Shown here: piece by piece, positions 1-7,917 of the stretch
How positions within the stretch are numbered: position 1 is the stretch's first letter
How the letters are laid out: each line of letters starts with the position of its first letter
Assembly: GCA_002372135.1 (NCBI GenBank)
Contig: DFIN01000011.1
Coordinates: 1 to 18,708, forward strand
Source of the DNA: Bacteroidales bacterium UBA3696
GTDB lineage: Bacteria > Bacteroidota > Bacteroidia > Bacteroidales > Paludibacteraceae
Direction: 5' to 3'
Length of the DNA: 18,708 bases
Made by a program: the position numbers and the translations under genes
Notes under the pieces: generated by a model
The model's database searches: none
Seen by the model: only the letters and a program-made list of their open reading frames with translations
Told to the model about the DNA's origin: nothing

Positions 1-82
1 CGATGCCGACCGCGACTATTGGATGACTGCTCAAGAAGCCCTTGCCTATGGGATGATTGACAAAGTATATACCAAGAAATAA
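1..82 (+). CDS. clpP: ATP-dependent Clp protease proteolytic subunit, C-terminal end only
   Basis: Only the last 26 codons and the TAA stop lie in the window. The reading frame starts at base 2 and gives a peptide with DADRDYWMTAQEALAYGMID, followed by KVYTKK. This matches the end of ClpP, where the conserved D-x-D-R-D block holds the catalytic aspartate region and the E-A-x-x-Y-G-x-I-D-K-V stretch ends the protein. ClpP forms the tetradecameric serine-peptidase chamber of the cytoplasmic ClpXP protease. clpX begins 18 bases downstream on the same strand, the usual clpP-clpX order, which supports the call. The catalytic serine and histidine lie outside the window, so activity cannot be judged. 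Confidence 0.9.
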   Translation, partial: DADRDYWMTAQEALAYGMIDKVYTKK

Positions 83-100
83 GCCTGTCTGCCGAAAAGT

Positions 101-1369
101 ATGAGTAGAAATAAATCAGAAAAATGTTCGTTTTGCGGTCGAAGCGGTGTATCGCTCTTTGAGGGGTTGGACGGAGCCTATATTTGTCCCGATTGTATCG
201 AAAACGGACATAATATATTGCAGGAAATGGAGCGCGAGCAAGAGCGAAAGAACCCGTCTCAACCTTCTTTTAGCCTAAAAGACCTGCCTCAACCCCAACA
301 AATCAAGGCTTTTCTGGATCAGTACGTGATAGGGCAGGACGATGCCAAACGCTATTTGAGCGTGGCGGTTTATAATCACTACAAGCGTTTGGCTTTGTCC
401 GTGGACAAAGTGTCAGTGCCTGCCGTGGAGCCGTATAAGGATGTAGAGATAGAGAAATCGAACATCATTATGGTAGGTCCTACGGGTACGGGTAAGACAC
501 TCATGGCGCGTACAATCGCCAAGTTGCTGACCGTCCCGTTCACCATTGTGGACGCTACCGTAATCACTGAAGCAGGCTATGTGGGGGAAGACGTGGAGAG
601 TATATTGACGCGCCTGTACCAAGAAGCGGATTGCGATGTGAGAAAAGCAGAACGCGGCATCGTCTTTATTGACGAGATTGATAAGATTGCCCGCAAGTCC
701 GACAATCCGAGCATCACACGCGACGTGTCCGGCGAAGGAGTGCAGCAGGCTCTGCTCAAACTGCTGGAAGGCTCAGTGGTCAATGTTCCGCCCAAGGGAG
801 GTCGCAAGCACCCCGAACAGGAGTTTGTGAAAATCAATACGCAGAATATCCTCTTTATCTGCGGCGGTGCCTTTGATGGTATAGAACGAAAGATCGCCCA
901 ACGACTTAATACACAGGTGGTAGGCTTTGAGGCTTCTCGGCAAACTCATCGCATTGATAGGAATAACCTCTTGCAGTATGTGGCTCCGCAGGACTTGAAG
1001 GCGTTTGGGTTGATACCCGAAATAGTAGGGCGTCTGCCTATCCTAACGCACCTTGAACCCTTGGACCGCAATGCACTGCGCGCTATCCTGACCGAACCTA
1101 AAAACGCCATAACCAAGCAATATCAAAAACTGCTGGCTATGGACGGAGTTAAACTCACGTTTGAAGAAGCCGCACTGGATTACATTGTGGATAAAGCCAT
1201 TGAGTATAAATTGGGTGCACGCGGTTTGCGCAGTCTCACCGAAACGGTGATGATGGACCTCATGTACGACATACCCGAACAGCATATATCTTCGTATGAG
1301 GTTACTCGTGCTGTGGCGGAAGAAAAGATCAACCGAGCCGATACCGAACGGTTGCGCAGTGCCATCTGA
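101..1369 (+). CDS. clpX: ATP-dependent Clp protease ATP-binding subunit ClpX
   Basis: ClpX is the hexameric AAA+ unfoldase that recognises tagged proteins and feeds them into ClpP. The 422-residue protein is of normal family length. It has an N-terminal zinc-binding domain with four cysteines (C9, C12, C29, C32), Walker A GPTGTGKT at 126-133, the pore-1 loop GYVG at 159-162, Walker B ending in DE at 191-192, the RKH loop at 235-237, a VGF tripeptide at 274-276 where the ClpP-docking IGF loop is expected, and the sensor-2 GAR at 372-374. The ATG at 101 is chosen because it places the zinc finger at the N-terminus as in other ClpX proteins. It follows clpP by 18 bases, so the two are probably co-transcribed, and trmN6 follows after 12 bases. 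Confidence 0.98.
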   Translation: MSRNKSEKCSFCGRSGVSLFEGLDGAYICPDCIENGHNILQEMEREQERKNPSQPSFSLKDLPQPQQIKAFLDQYVIGQDDAKRYLSVAVYNHYKRLALSVDKVSVPAVEPYKDVEIEKSNIIMVGPTGTGKTLMARTIAKLLTVPFTIVDATVITEAGYVGEDVESILTRLYQEADCDVRKAERGIVFIDEIDKIARKSDNPSITRDVSGEGVQQALLKLLEGSVVNVPPKGGRKHPEQEFVKINTQNILFICGGAFDGIERKIAQRLNTQVVGFEASRQTHRIDRNNLLQYVAPQDLKAFGLIPEIVGRLPILTHLEPLDRNALRAILTEPKNAITKQYQKLLAMDGVKLTFEEAALDYIVDKAIEYKLGARGLRSLTETVMMDLMYDIPEQHISSYEVTRAVAEEKINRADTERLRSAI

Positions 1370-1381
1370 TGTAATCCGGTC

Positions 1382-2155
1382 GTGAAGCGTTCTAATTCCT
1401 CGTTTCGTTTTAAGCAATTTGCAGTCCGTCACGACCTTAGCAGTATGCGGGTCGGGACGGACGCTGTGTTGTTGGGGGCATGGTGTCCGTTGCCCGATAG
1501 ATTGCAATATACGTATGGGAATACAGAAAGTCTGTTGCGTGTATTGGATATAGGTACGGGTTGCGGCGTGATTGCCCTTATGGTGGCGCAGCGCATTGCC
1601 GCAACCGGCATAACCGATTGGCTGCTGGATGCCATTGATATAGACGAAGCATCCGCCATGCAGGCGGCGGCTAATTTCGCAGCCTCCCCGTGGAATGAGC
1701 AGATGGCGGCGTATCATGGCTCGGTGCAAGAATGGCAAGGTCAATATGACCTTGTCGTATCCAATCCCCCCTTTTTCAACGGCGGTTTGACTTGTCCGAA
1801 CGGACAGCGAGCACGCGCTCGGCAAGCCGATATCAGTATGACTTACGAACAACTGATAGCAGCCTCTTGCCGATTGCTCAAGCCGCAAGGATTATTGGGT
1901 GTGGTCATACCTTCCACTGAGTCAGAGCGTTTCTTCTTTGTAGCGCAAGATTATGCACTCAAGGTAATGAGACGGTGTGAGGTGCATACCAAGGAGAATA
2001 AACCTGCCTCTCGTTTGTTGTTGGTACTCCAAAAAGCAGATGAGTATGAATCAAAAAACGCTATGTCTATTTCCATCGAACACTTGACGCTGGCTACCGA
2101 CACAAACCCTCGCAGCGAGGCGTATGAGAGCCTGACGGCTGATTTCTATTTATAA
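1382..2155 (+). CDS. trmN6: tRNA1(Val) (adenine(37)-N6)-methyltransferase
   Basis: This is a SAM-dependent methyltransferase of the YfiC/TrmN6 family, which methylates N6 of A37 next to the anticodon of tRNA(Val). The 257-residue protein shows the family N-terminus (FRFKQFAVRHD followed by MRVGTDAVLLGAW), the Rossmann-fold SAM-binding motif DIGTGCG at 56-62 and the adenine-N6 catalytic motif NPPF at 128-131. The start is a GTG codon at 1382. The next in-frame ATG, near 1446, would cut off the conserved FKQF block, so GTG is preferred. The gene starts 12 bases after clpX and probably shares its transcript; the next gene downstream has its own promoter. Related N6-adenine methyltransferases share the NPPF motif, but the N-terminal block makes TrmN6 the best call. 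Confidence 0.92.
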   Translation: MKRSNSSFRFKQFAVRHDLSSMRVGTDAVLLGAWCPLPDRLQYTYGNTESLLRVLDIGTGCGVIALMVAQRIAATGITDWLLDAIDIDEASAMQAAANFAASPWNEQMAAYHGSVQEWQGQYDLVVSNPPFFNGGLTCPNGQRARARQADISMTYEQLIAASCRLLKPQGLLGVVIPSTESERFFFVAQDYALKVMRRCEVHTKENKPASRLLLVLQKADEYESKNAMSISIEHLTLATDTNPRSEAYESLTADFYL

Positions 2156-2168
2156 GCGCAATCAACTA

Positions 2169-2199
2169 TTGCACACCTGCTCGCGCTGCGTTATCTTTG
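2169..2199 (+). promoter_or_regulatory. Bacteroidota-type promoter for the nuclease-ligA operon
   Basis: A -7 element TATCTTTG at 2192-2199 matches the Bacteroidota consensus TAnnTTTG exactly. A TTG at 2169-2171 lies 20 bases upstream, in the expected -33 position. The pair sits 14 bases after the trmN6 stop and 23 bases before the ATG at 2223, leaving a short untranslated leader. Its position also argues against translation starting at the in-frame TTG at 2169. Confidence 0.7.
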
Positions 2200-2222
2200 C
2201 CGTCAAAATAAAACAAAAGACT

Positions 2223-3797
2223 ATGTATTCCCCCCTTCGTTCCCTCTTTATAGGTTTCCTGTTCACCTTATGTATGTGCGTCTCGGCGCAGACCAGACTG
2301 ACGGTGAGCGATAAGCAGAATTGGACCAAAAGCGAGTTGTCCCCTTATGTGGGGCAGACCGTCCAAATGACTGACGACTGGTATATATGCAGCAACAACG
2401 GAGTCTATACCATCGCTCCTCGCCGTATTTTTTCGCCCACCAACCAAACACTACCTCTTTCGGCTGAATACAACCGCCTGCTTGCGCTTAATAGTACCGG
2501 TGCAGTTGTCTTGGATGGAGTCAGCGGATACCATCGCACCGGTGAGCGGTTGCGCAACCTGGTTGTTACGGTCAATTTAATCGGTTCGCTCACCTTTAAG
2601 AGCGGACAATGGGTAGGCAATTCGCGCAACGATTTGCTGCAGGGATATAGCCGCTCGGATATCGACCGTAAAGGTTCGCATACCTTACTCGTATGTGCGG
2701 CTAATCTTCGATACTATTTGGTGGAAAACTTAGGGACGGGCTATGGACCCTACAACCATTCCGAGCACCAAGCGCAGCGCAAGAAAGTAAGCCAGGCTCT
2801 CGCTAAAATCAATGCGGATATATATGGTCTGGTGGAAATAGAAATGGGGCAATCTGCTTTGCAGGAAATAGCCTCCGACCTGACGCAACTAACCGGTCGC
2901 ACGTTTTCTTACATAGACGACGGCTTACCGTCCAACGGCAGTTATACCAAATCCGGCTATGTTTATTGTGTGCAGACGGTTAACCCGTATGGTAAGTTGC
3001 ATACCGTCAATATGGGGGTGCATAACCGCAAGCAGTTTCAAGGATTTGAACAGCGCGCTTCGGGTGAACATTTTGTGTTGAGTATCAATCATTTTAAGGC
3101 CAAGTCCGGCAACGGCTCCGGCGATAATGCCGATCAGGGCGACGGGCAAGGCTCCTTTAACGCCGACCGTCTGAGGGAAGCGAAGGCAGTGCTCAACGGA
3201 TATGAGTATTATCGCGACCTGATTATGGATCAGGACGTGCTCATTATGGGCGATCTGAATGCCTACGCCAAAGAAGACCCCATTCGAGCCCTGACGGATT
3301 ATGGTATGACCGACTTGCACCGATATTTTCACGCCGATTCAAGTTATAGTTATACCTATGGCAGTGAAGCAGGTTATTTAGACCACGCCTTATGCAGCGG
3401 TACGATGCTTCCGCAGGTAACGGGTATGTGTGCCTATCATGTCAATTCGGACGAGCGCGAAGTGTATGCCTATAACCGGTCAAGTAACGACGGGACGATG
3501 TTCCGCTATTCAGACCATGACCCGATATTGGTTGGTCTTCGTCTGAGTGCTACAGCCTCTTCCGAAGCGGATATTGTTTGCGACCCCGATATGCTGTTCA
3601 AGGACGGATACCTGAGCGTAGAGAAAGCCACGGGCGGCTATCTGCGCGTGTATGACCAACAAGGCAGACCCGTTTGGGAGAACACTATCTTGACGGATAC
3701 ATTTACGCTTCCCATAAGTCAATGGAAGTCAGGTGTATATGTCATCCATCTGTATGTGAACGGTAAAGTATTGCATCGTAAAATACTTGTATTATGA
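2223..3797 (+). CDS. Secreted endonuclease/exonuclease/phosphatase-family nuclease with T9SS sorting domain
   Basis: This 524-residue protein is predicted to be a metal-dependent extracellular nuclease, similar to ExeM/NucH-type enzymes. The ATG at 2223 gives a clear signal peptide (residues 1-22, ending VSA before Q23). An in-frame TTG at 2169 would add 18 residues ahead of the signal and lies inside the promoter. After an N-terminal beta-rich region (about 25-155) comes the EEP fold, with its metal and catalytic blocks visible: GLVEIE 202-207, INHFK 288-292, GDLNAY 343-348, LDHAL 386-390 and SDHDP 430-434. Residues about 460-524 form a type-A T9SS C-terminal domain (YLRVYDQQGRPVW, then SGVYVIHLYV), implying export across the outer membrane and cleavage or surface anchoring. 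The substrate is inferred to be DNA; a phosphatase or phosphodiesterase role is possible. The stop overlaps the ligA start by 4 bases (ATGA). Confidence 0.85.
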   Translation: MYSPLRSLFIGFLFTLCMCVSAQTRLTVSDKQNWTKSELSPYVGQTVQMTDDWYICSNNGVYTIAPRRIFSPTNQTLPLSAEYNRLLALNSTGAVVLDGVSGYHRTGERLRNLVVTVNLIGSLTFKSGQWVGNSRNDLLQGYSRSDIDRKGSHTLLVCAANLRYYLVENLGTGYGPYNHSEHQAQRKKVSQALAKINADIYGLVEIEMGQSALQEIASDLTQLTGRTFSYIDDGLPSNGSYTKSGYVYCVQTVNPYGKLHTVNMGVHNRKQFQGFEQRASGEHFVLSINHFKAKSGNGSGDNADQGDGQGSFNADRLREAKAVLNGYEYYRDLIMDQDVLIMGDLNAYAKEDPIRALTDYGMTDLHRYFHADSSYSYTYGSEAGYLDHALCSGTMLPQVTGMCAYHVNSDEREVYAYNRSSNDGTMFRYSDHDPILVGLRLSATASSEADIVCDPDMLFKDGYLSVEKATGGYLRVYDQQGRPVWENTILTDTFTLPISQWKSGVYVIHLYVNGKVLHRKILVL

Positions 3798-5815
3798 TGA
3801 CCGATTTGTTTGCCACCGAGCAGCAGGAGCGGCAAGAAGTGCAGCAGTTGCGTGCGCAGTTGGAGGACGCCAACTACCGCTATTATGTCCTCAACCAACC
3901 TACCTTGACCGACCGCGACTTTGACCGTATGATGGAGCGGTTGCAACTCTTGGAGGAACGATATCCCGACCTCCGTACCGCCGATTCGCCCACCCAAAAA
4001 GTAGGCAGTGACCTGTCGCAAAAGCCGAACGGCTTTGAGCAGGTGGCGCACCGCTATCCGATGCTCTCGTTAGCCAATAGTTATAGTCGCGAAGAAATAG
4101 AAGATTGGGTACGCCATCTGCCCGAAGGCGTGGAGATTGTGTGCGAACTCAAATACGACGGCTTGAGCATTTCGTTGCATTATGAACAAGGTCGTTTGGT
4201 ACGAGCCTTAACGCGCGGTGACGGAGTGCGGGGTGATGACGTATTGCGCAACATCCGCACGATTGCTTCTATCCCTACCTATGTGCCCGGCTTGCCCGAT
4301 TATTACGAGATACGCGGCGAAGTCTTACTGCCTTGGGAAGCGTTTGAGCGTCTGAATAAAGAACGCGAAGAGCAGGAAGAACCGCTCTTTGCCAATCCCC
4401 GCAATGCCGCATCCGGGACACTGAAAATGTTAGACAGCCGTGAGGTGGCTCGCAGAGGACTGACTTGCCGCCTCTATCATGTCTTAGGTGAGAACTTACC
4501 GGGTAACACGCATACCGAACGCTTGGAACAAGCACGCCGGTGGGGATTTCCAGTGAGCGACAAAATGCAACTATGCCGCACGGTGGACGAAGTGATGGCT
4601 TATATCGCTTATTGGGATACGGAGCGTAAGAACCTGCCGGTGGCTACCGATGGCATCGTGCTGAAAGTAAATAGTATAGCCGAACAGCAAACACTCGGTT
4701 TTACTGCCAAAACACCCCGATGGGCTATTGCCTACAAGTTCCCCGCCGAGAAACAACTGACACTGCTTCGCTCAATCACCTATCAAGTAGGCAGAACGGG
4801 AGTTATTACGCCGGTGGCTAACTTGGACCCCGTGCAACTGTCCGGCACCATAGTACAACGCGCTACCTTGCATAATGAGGACTTTGTGCGCCAATTAGGA
4901 ATTCACGAAGGCGATCGCGTTTGGGTCGAAAAAGGCGGAGAAATCATACCCAAAATAGTGGGAAAAGAACCCAACGCTGCGGACGATAATACCGAGGAAT
5001 ATCGTTTTATAACCGTTTGTCCGGAATGTGGTACGCCGTTGGTGCGTATAGAGGGCGAAGCCGCTTGGCGGTGCCCTAACGAGAACGGATGTCCGCCACA
5101 GCAAAAAGGTAAAATAGAGCATTTTGTGAGCCGAAAAGCCATGAATATCGATGGTTTGGGCGAAGAAACAATTGACCTCATCTTTCAGCGCGGATTGGTG
5201 CATAACGTAGCCGACTTATATGACCTGAAGGCAAGCGATTTGTCCGTTTTGGAAGGGTTCGGACAAAAGTCTGCCGAGCGCATCATAACCGGCATAGAGG
5301 CATCCAAGCAAGTGCCGTGGGAGCGTGTATTGTTTGCCCTCGGGATTCGTATGGTAGGTGAAACAACGGCGAAGAAAATAGCCCGTCGTTTTCGTTCGTT
5401 GCAAGATTTGCAGTGGGCTACAACGGAGCAACTGACAGCCGTGGAAGATGTGGGCGAACAAATTGCCGGAAACATAGTGTCTTATTTTTCAGACACTTCC
5501 AATCTCCAACTGCTGGTCCGTTTGCAGCAAGCCGGTTTGCAGTTTGCAGCCCAAGAAGATACTATGGAGCCCCTTGCGCATGAGTTGGACGGTCAGACCA
5601 TCGTCATTTCCGGCGTATTTGAGCACCATTCACGCGACGAGTACAAACTGATTATCGAGCAGCACGGCGGCAAAAACAGCGGGTCGGTCAGCAAAAAAAC
5701 ATCGTTCATCCTTGCCGGAAGCAATATGGGACCCGAGAAACGCAAGAAAGCCGAGTCTTTAGGAGTTCCTATCATGGACGAAACGACATTCTTAGCACTT
5801 ATAGAGCAACAATAA
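3794..5815 (+). CDS. ligA: NAD+-dependent DNA ligase LigA
   Basis: LigA seals nicks in DNA during replication and repair, using NAD+ as the adenylate donor. The 673-residue protein is full length and has the complete domain order: Ia domain with the YRYYV block near 28-32, nucleotidyltransferase domain with the adenylated lysine K120 in the motif KYDGLS (120-125), OB fold (about 325-400), a four-cysteine zinc finger (C409, C412, C427, C433), helix-hairpin-helix region (about 440-585) and a C-terminal BRCT domain (about 595-673). The start codon is either the ATG at 3794 or the directly following ATG at 3797; the first overlaps the upstream stop as ATGA, suggesting translational coupling to the secreted nuclease gene. 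A DUF6913-type gene and dapA follow on the same strand. Confidence 0.98.
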   Translation: MMTDLFATEQQERQEVQQLRAQLEDANYRYYVLNQPTLTDRDFDRMMERLQLLEERYPDLRTADSPTQKVGSDLSQKPNGFEQVAHRYPMLSLANSYSREEIEDWVRHLPEGVEIVCELKYDGLSISLHYEQGRLVRALTRGDGVRGDDVLRNIRTIASIPTYVPGLPDYYEIRGEVLLPWEAFERLNKEREEQEEPLFANPRNAASGTLKMLDSREVARRGLTCRLYHVLGENLPGNTHTERLEQARRWGFPVSDKMQLCRTVDEVMAYIAYWDTERKNLPVATDGIVLKVNSIAEQQTLGFTAKTPRWAIAYKFPAEKQLTLLRSITYQVGRTGVITPVANLDPVQLSGTIVQRATLHNEDFVRQLGIHEGDRVWVEKGGEIIPKIVGKEPNAADDNTEEYRFITVCPECGTPLVRIEGEAAWRCPNENGCPPQQKGKIEHFVSRKAMNIDGLGEETIDLIFQRGLVHNVADLYDLKASDLSVLEGFGQKSAERIITGIEASKQVPWERVLFALGIRMVGETTAKKIARRFRSLQDLQWATTEQLTAVEDVGEQIAGNIVSYFSDTSNLQLLVRLQQAGLQFAAQEDTMEPLAHELDGQTIVISGVFEHHSRDEYKLIIEQHGGKNSGSVSKKTSFILAGSNMGPEKRKKAESLGVPIMDETTFLALIEQQ

Positions 5816-5840
5816 TACGATTTCTAAACTTGTACATACT

Positions 5841-6371
5841 ATGAAAATCCTCAATCGCATACGTTATTATCTTTTTTCCCGTCGGCAACGTCGTCAGCAG
5901 GCTCGCGTTGCCCGTTTCCCCGTATATGAGCAGGTACGTACCATTTTGCTAATCTACGACAGCGATGTGATGGAAAAAAACGCTGATATTCGCGAGTTAG
6001 TGCGTCGGTTGATGCAAGACGAAAAACAAGTGTCGCTGATAGGCTTTGTGGAGCGAAAAGAGGCTCAATCGCCCATTCTGCCGCAAAGTCGGATGCTCGC
6101 GTGGAATAATTGTACCTTATTCCATACACTGCGAAAAGATGTGGAGCAAGATATGCTGAAAGATGAGTACGACTTGTTGATTGACCTCACGCAGCAATCC
6201 TGTCTGCCCTTGCACTATGTGGCTCTATTCACCCGAGCGCGATTTAAGGCAGGCAAGCATATTGTAGATGGGTTGCACGATTTGGAGATTGAGATGCCGA
6301 CTGCCGAAACGCATACTCCCCTTTTTGACCAGATTATTCACTATTTACAGACCATAAAGAGCAATGATTGA
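5841..6371 (+). CDS. Conserved hypothetical protein, DUF6913-type
   Basis: This 176-residue protein has no recognised function. From memory it fits the Bacteroidota-restricted DUF6913 family, often found beside dapA; no search was run. It has a short strongly basic N-terminus (RYYLFSRRQRRQQ), then alternating hydrophobic strands and helices (TILLIYDSDV, VSLIGFVE, YDLLIDLTQQ) that suggest a small soluble alpha/beta fold. There is no signal peptide and no membrane span. The acidic DEYDLLIDLT segment in the middle is probably the best conserved part. It starts 25 bases after ligA and its last 8 bases overlap the dapA start, so it is very likely co-translated with dapA. The coding call is firm from length, context and overlap; the family name is less certain. 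Confidence 0.75.
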   Translation: MKILNRIRYYLFSRRQRRQQARVARFPVYEQVRTILLIYDSDVMEKNADIRELVRRLMQDEKQVSLIGFVERKEAQSPILPQSRMLAWNNCTLFHTLRKDVEQDMLKDEYDLLIDLTQQSCLPLHYVALFTRARFKAGKHIVDGLHDLEIEMPTAETHTPLFDQIIHYLQTIKSND

Positions 6372-7251
6372 TAGCATTAAAGGTCTTGGAACAGCCCTTG
6401 TAACCCCTTTCACCGATACGTTTGAGGTTGATATGGATGCCCTCCGGCGTCTTGTAGCAATGCAAATAGCCGGCGGAGCCGACTATTTGGTCGTCTTAGG
6501 TACTACCGGCGAAGCGGTAACGATGACTGTGGACGAGCGGCAAAAGGTTGCCAATAGTATCATTGTGCAAAACAACGGACGGTTGCCCTTGGTGCTGGGA
6601 TTAGGAGGTAATTGCACGAGTGATGTTGTCCGGCAGTTAACGGAACAATCAGAATGGATCGGGAAGCATTTTGCAGCCATCCTTAGTGTCTGTCCCTACT
6701 ACAATAAACCTTCGCAGGAAGGGCTATATCAACATTTTGTGGAGGTAGGCAAGGCAAGTCCCGTGCCGGTCATTCTGTATAATGTGCCCGGGCGCACCGG
6801 CGTGAATCTTTTGCCCGAAACGGCTATACGTATCTATGAGGCTTGTCCGGAAAAGGTAGCAGGGGTAAAAGAGGCTTCGGGAAATATGGAGCAAATCAAG
6901 CACCTGATAGCCCTCAGTAACCAACAAACAGATGGTAACTTGTTGGTGATTAGCGGAGATGACGGTTTGGCTGCGGCTATTATGCAAGCAGGTGGGGCAG
7001 GCTTGATTTCGGTGGCGGCGAACGCGTTTCCGCACATATTCCGTCAAATTGTTCATCAGGCTGACAGCAAGTTGCAAGCCCGTACGGAAGAGTTGGTGCA
7101 TCTGCTTTTTAAGGAAGGCAATCCGGCGGGAATAAAAACGGTATTGTCTCAAATGGGACTGATATGCAATCGTTTGCGTCTGCCGTTAGTTTCCAATTCC
7201 GAATCTGTACAGCACGAAATAGCCGTTCTTCTGTCGAACTTGAATTTCTAA
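6364..7251 (+). CDS. dapA: 4-hydroxy-tetrahydrodipicolinate synthase
   Basis: DapA condenses pyruvate with aspartate semialdehyde, the first committed step towards diaminopimelate (peptidoglycan) and lysine. The 295-residue protein is of standard length for this class I aldolase TIM barrel. Visible motifs are GTALVTPF at 9-16, GTTGEA at 46-51, the catalytic YNVPGRTG with Y139 and R144, and the Schiff-base lysine K169 in VAGVKEASGN. These separate it from N-acetylneuraminate lyase, its nearest look-alike. The ATG at 6364 lies inside the end of the DUF6913-type gene (8-base overlap), and the family N-terminus starts immediately, so this start is well supported. dedA follows after 21 bases. Confidence 0.96.
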   Translation: MIDSIKGLGTALVTPFTDTFEVDMDALRRLVAMQIAGGADYLVVLGTTGEAVTMTVDERQKVANSIIVQNNGRLPLVLGLGGNCTSDVVRQLTEQSEWIGKHFAAILSVCPYYNKPSQEGLYQHFVEVGKASPVPVILYNVPGRTGVNLLPETAIRIYEACPEKVAGVKEASGNMEQIKHLIALSNQQTDGNLLVISGDDGLAAAIMQAGGAGLISVAANAFPHIFRQIVHQADSKLQARTEELVHLLFKEGNPAGIKTVLSQMGLICNRLRLPLVSNSESVQHEIAVLLSNLNF

Positions 7252-7272
7252 CACATTGAAAATAATTATACC

Positions 7273-7917
7273 ATGGATATCGTAAATGATGTAATAGCGT
7301 GGTATTCTGCCCACATGAATTATGGGTCGATCACGGCTTTAATGACGATTGAGTCGTCGTTTATCCCTTTTCCCAGTGAAGTGGTTATCCCTCCGGCAGC
7401 GTTTGTGGCAAGCGAGGCAGGAAGTTCGTTAGCCGTTACGGGCAATTATCCGTTGGACGTATTGCTCATCGTGCTGTTTGGCACGCTTGGGGCTGTTCTC
7501 GGAGCCGTGATTAACTATATGCTCAGTATATGGTTGGGCAGACCGATTATCTATAAGTTTGCCGACAGCCGGTTGGGGCATCTTTGCCTCTTGAGTACGG
7601 AGAAAGTACAGAAGGCGGAAACCTACTTTAATGAGCACGGCAACATCAGCACCTTTGTAGGGCGCTTAATCCCGGGTATTCGGCAGTTAATCAGTATTCC
7701 TGCCGGATTGAGCCGTATGCCTTTCGGCAGTTTCCTGCTCTACACGTTTGCGGGGGCTTTTCTATGGAATGCGGTATTGGCGCTGTTAGGTTATGTGGCG
7801 AACGGACAGATGGAACTCATCAAGGCGTATAGCCACGAGTTGAGTGTGGCTATTCTTGTGCTGGTTGTTGTAGCCATTGGCGTATTCGTTGTCTATCGTC
7901 GATTAAAGCGGCGATAA
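7273..7917 (+). CDS. DedA-family inner-membrane protein
   Basis: DedA (SNARE-associated/VTT domain) proteins are inner-membrane transporters; some members flip undecaprenyl phosphate or phospholipids and support envelope integrity. The 214-residue protein has the family blocks ESSFIPFPSE at 27-36 and FVGRLIPGIRQ at 128-138 with the conserved arginines R131 and R137, followed by SIPAG. Hydrophobic segments near 62-85, 150-175 and 190-208 are clear membrane spans, and a basic tail (RRLKRR) ends the protein. It follows dapA by 21 bases and is the last gene of the + strand block. Its final 68 bases overlap, tail to tail, the end of the - strand Wzz-like gene. The substrate cannot be read from sequence. 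Confidence 0.9.
   Translation: MDIVNDVIAWYSAHMNYGSITALMTIESSFIPFPSEVVIPPAAFVASEAGSSLAVTGNYPLDVLLIVLFGTLGAVLGAVINYMLSIWLGRPIIYKFADSRLGHLCLLSTEKVQKAETYFNEHGNISTFVGRLIPGIRQLISIPAGLSRMPFGSFLLYTFAGAFLWNAVLALLGYVANGQMELIKAYSHELSVAILVLVVVAIGVFVVYRRLKRR

Noticed and set aside
1043..1888. A 281-residue open frame on the - strand
   Set aside because: It lies antisense across clpX and trmN6, both with clear motifs, and its translation has no recognisable domain and a composition typical of reversed coding sequence.
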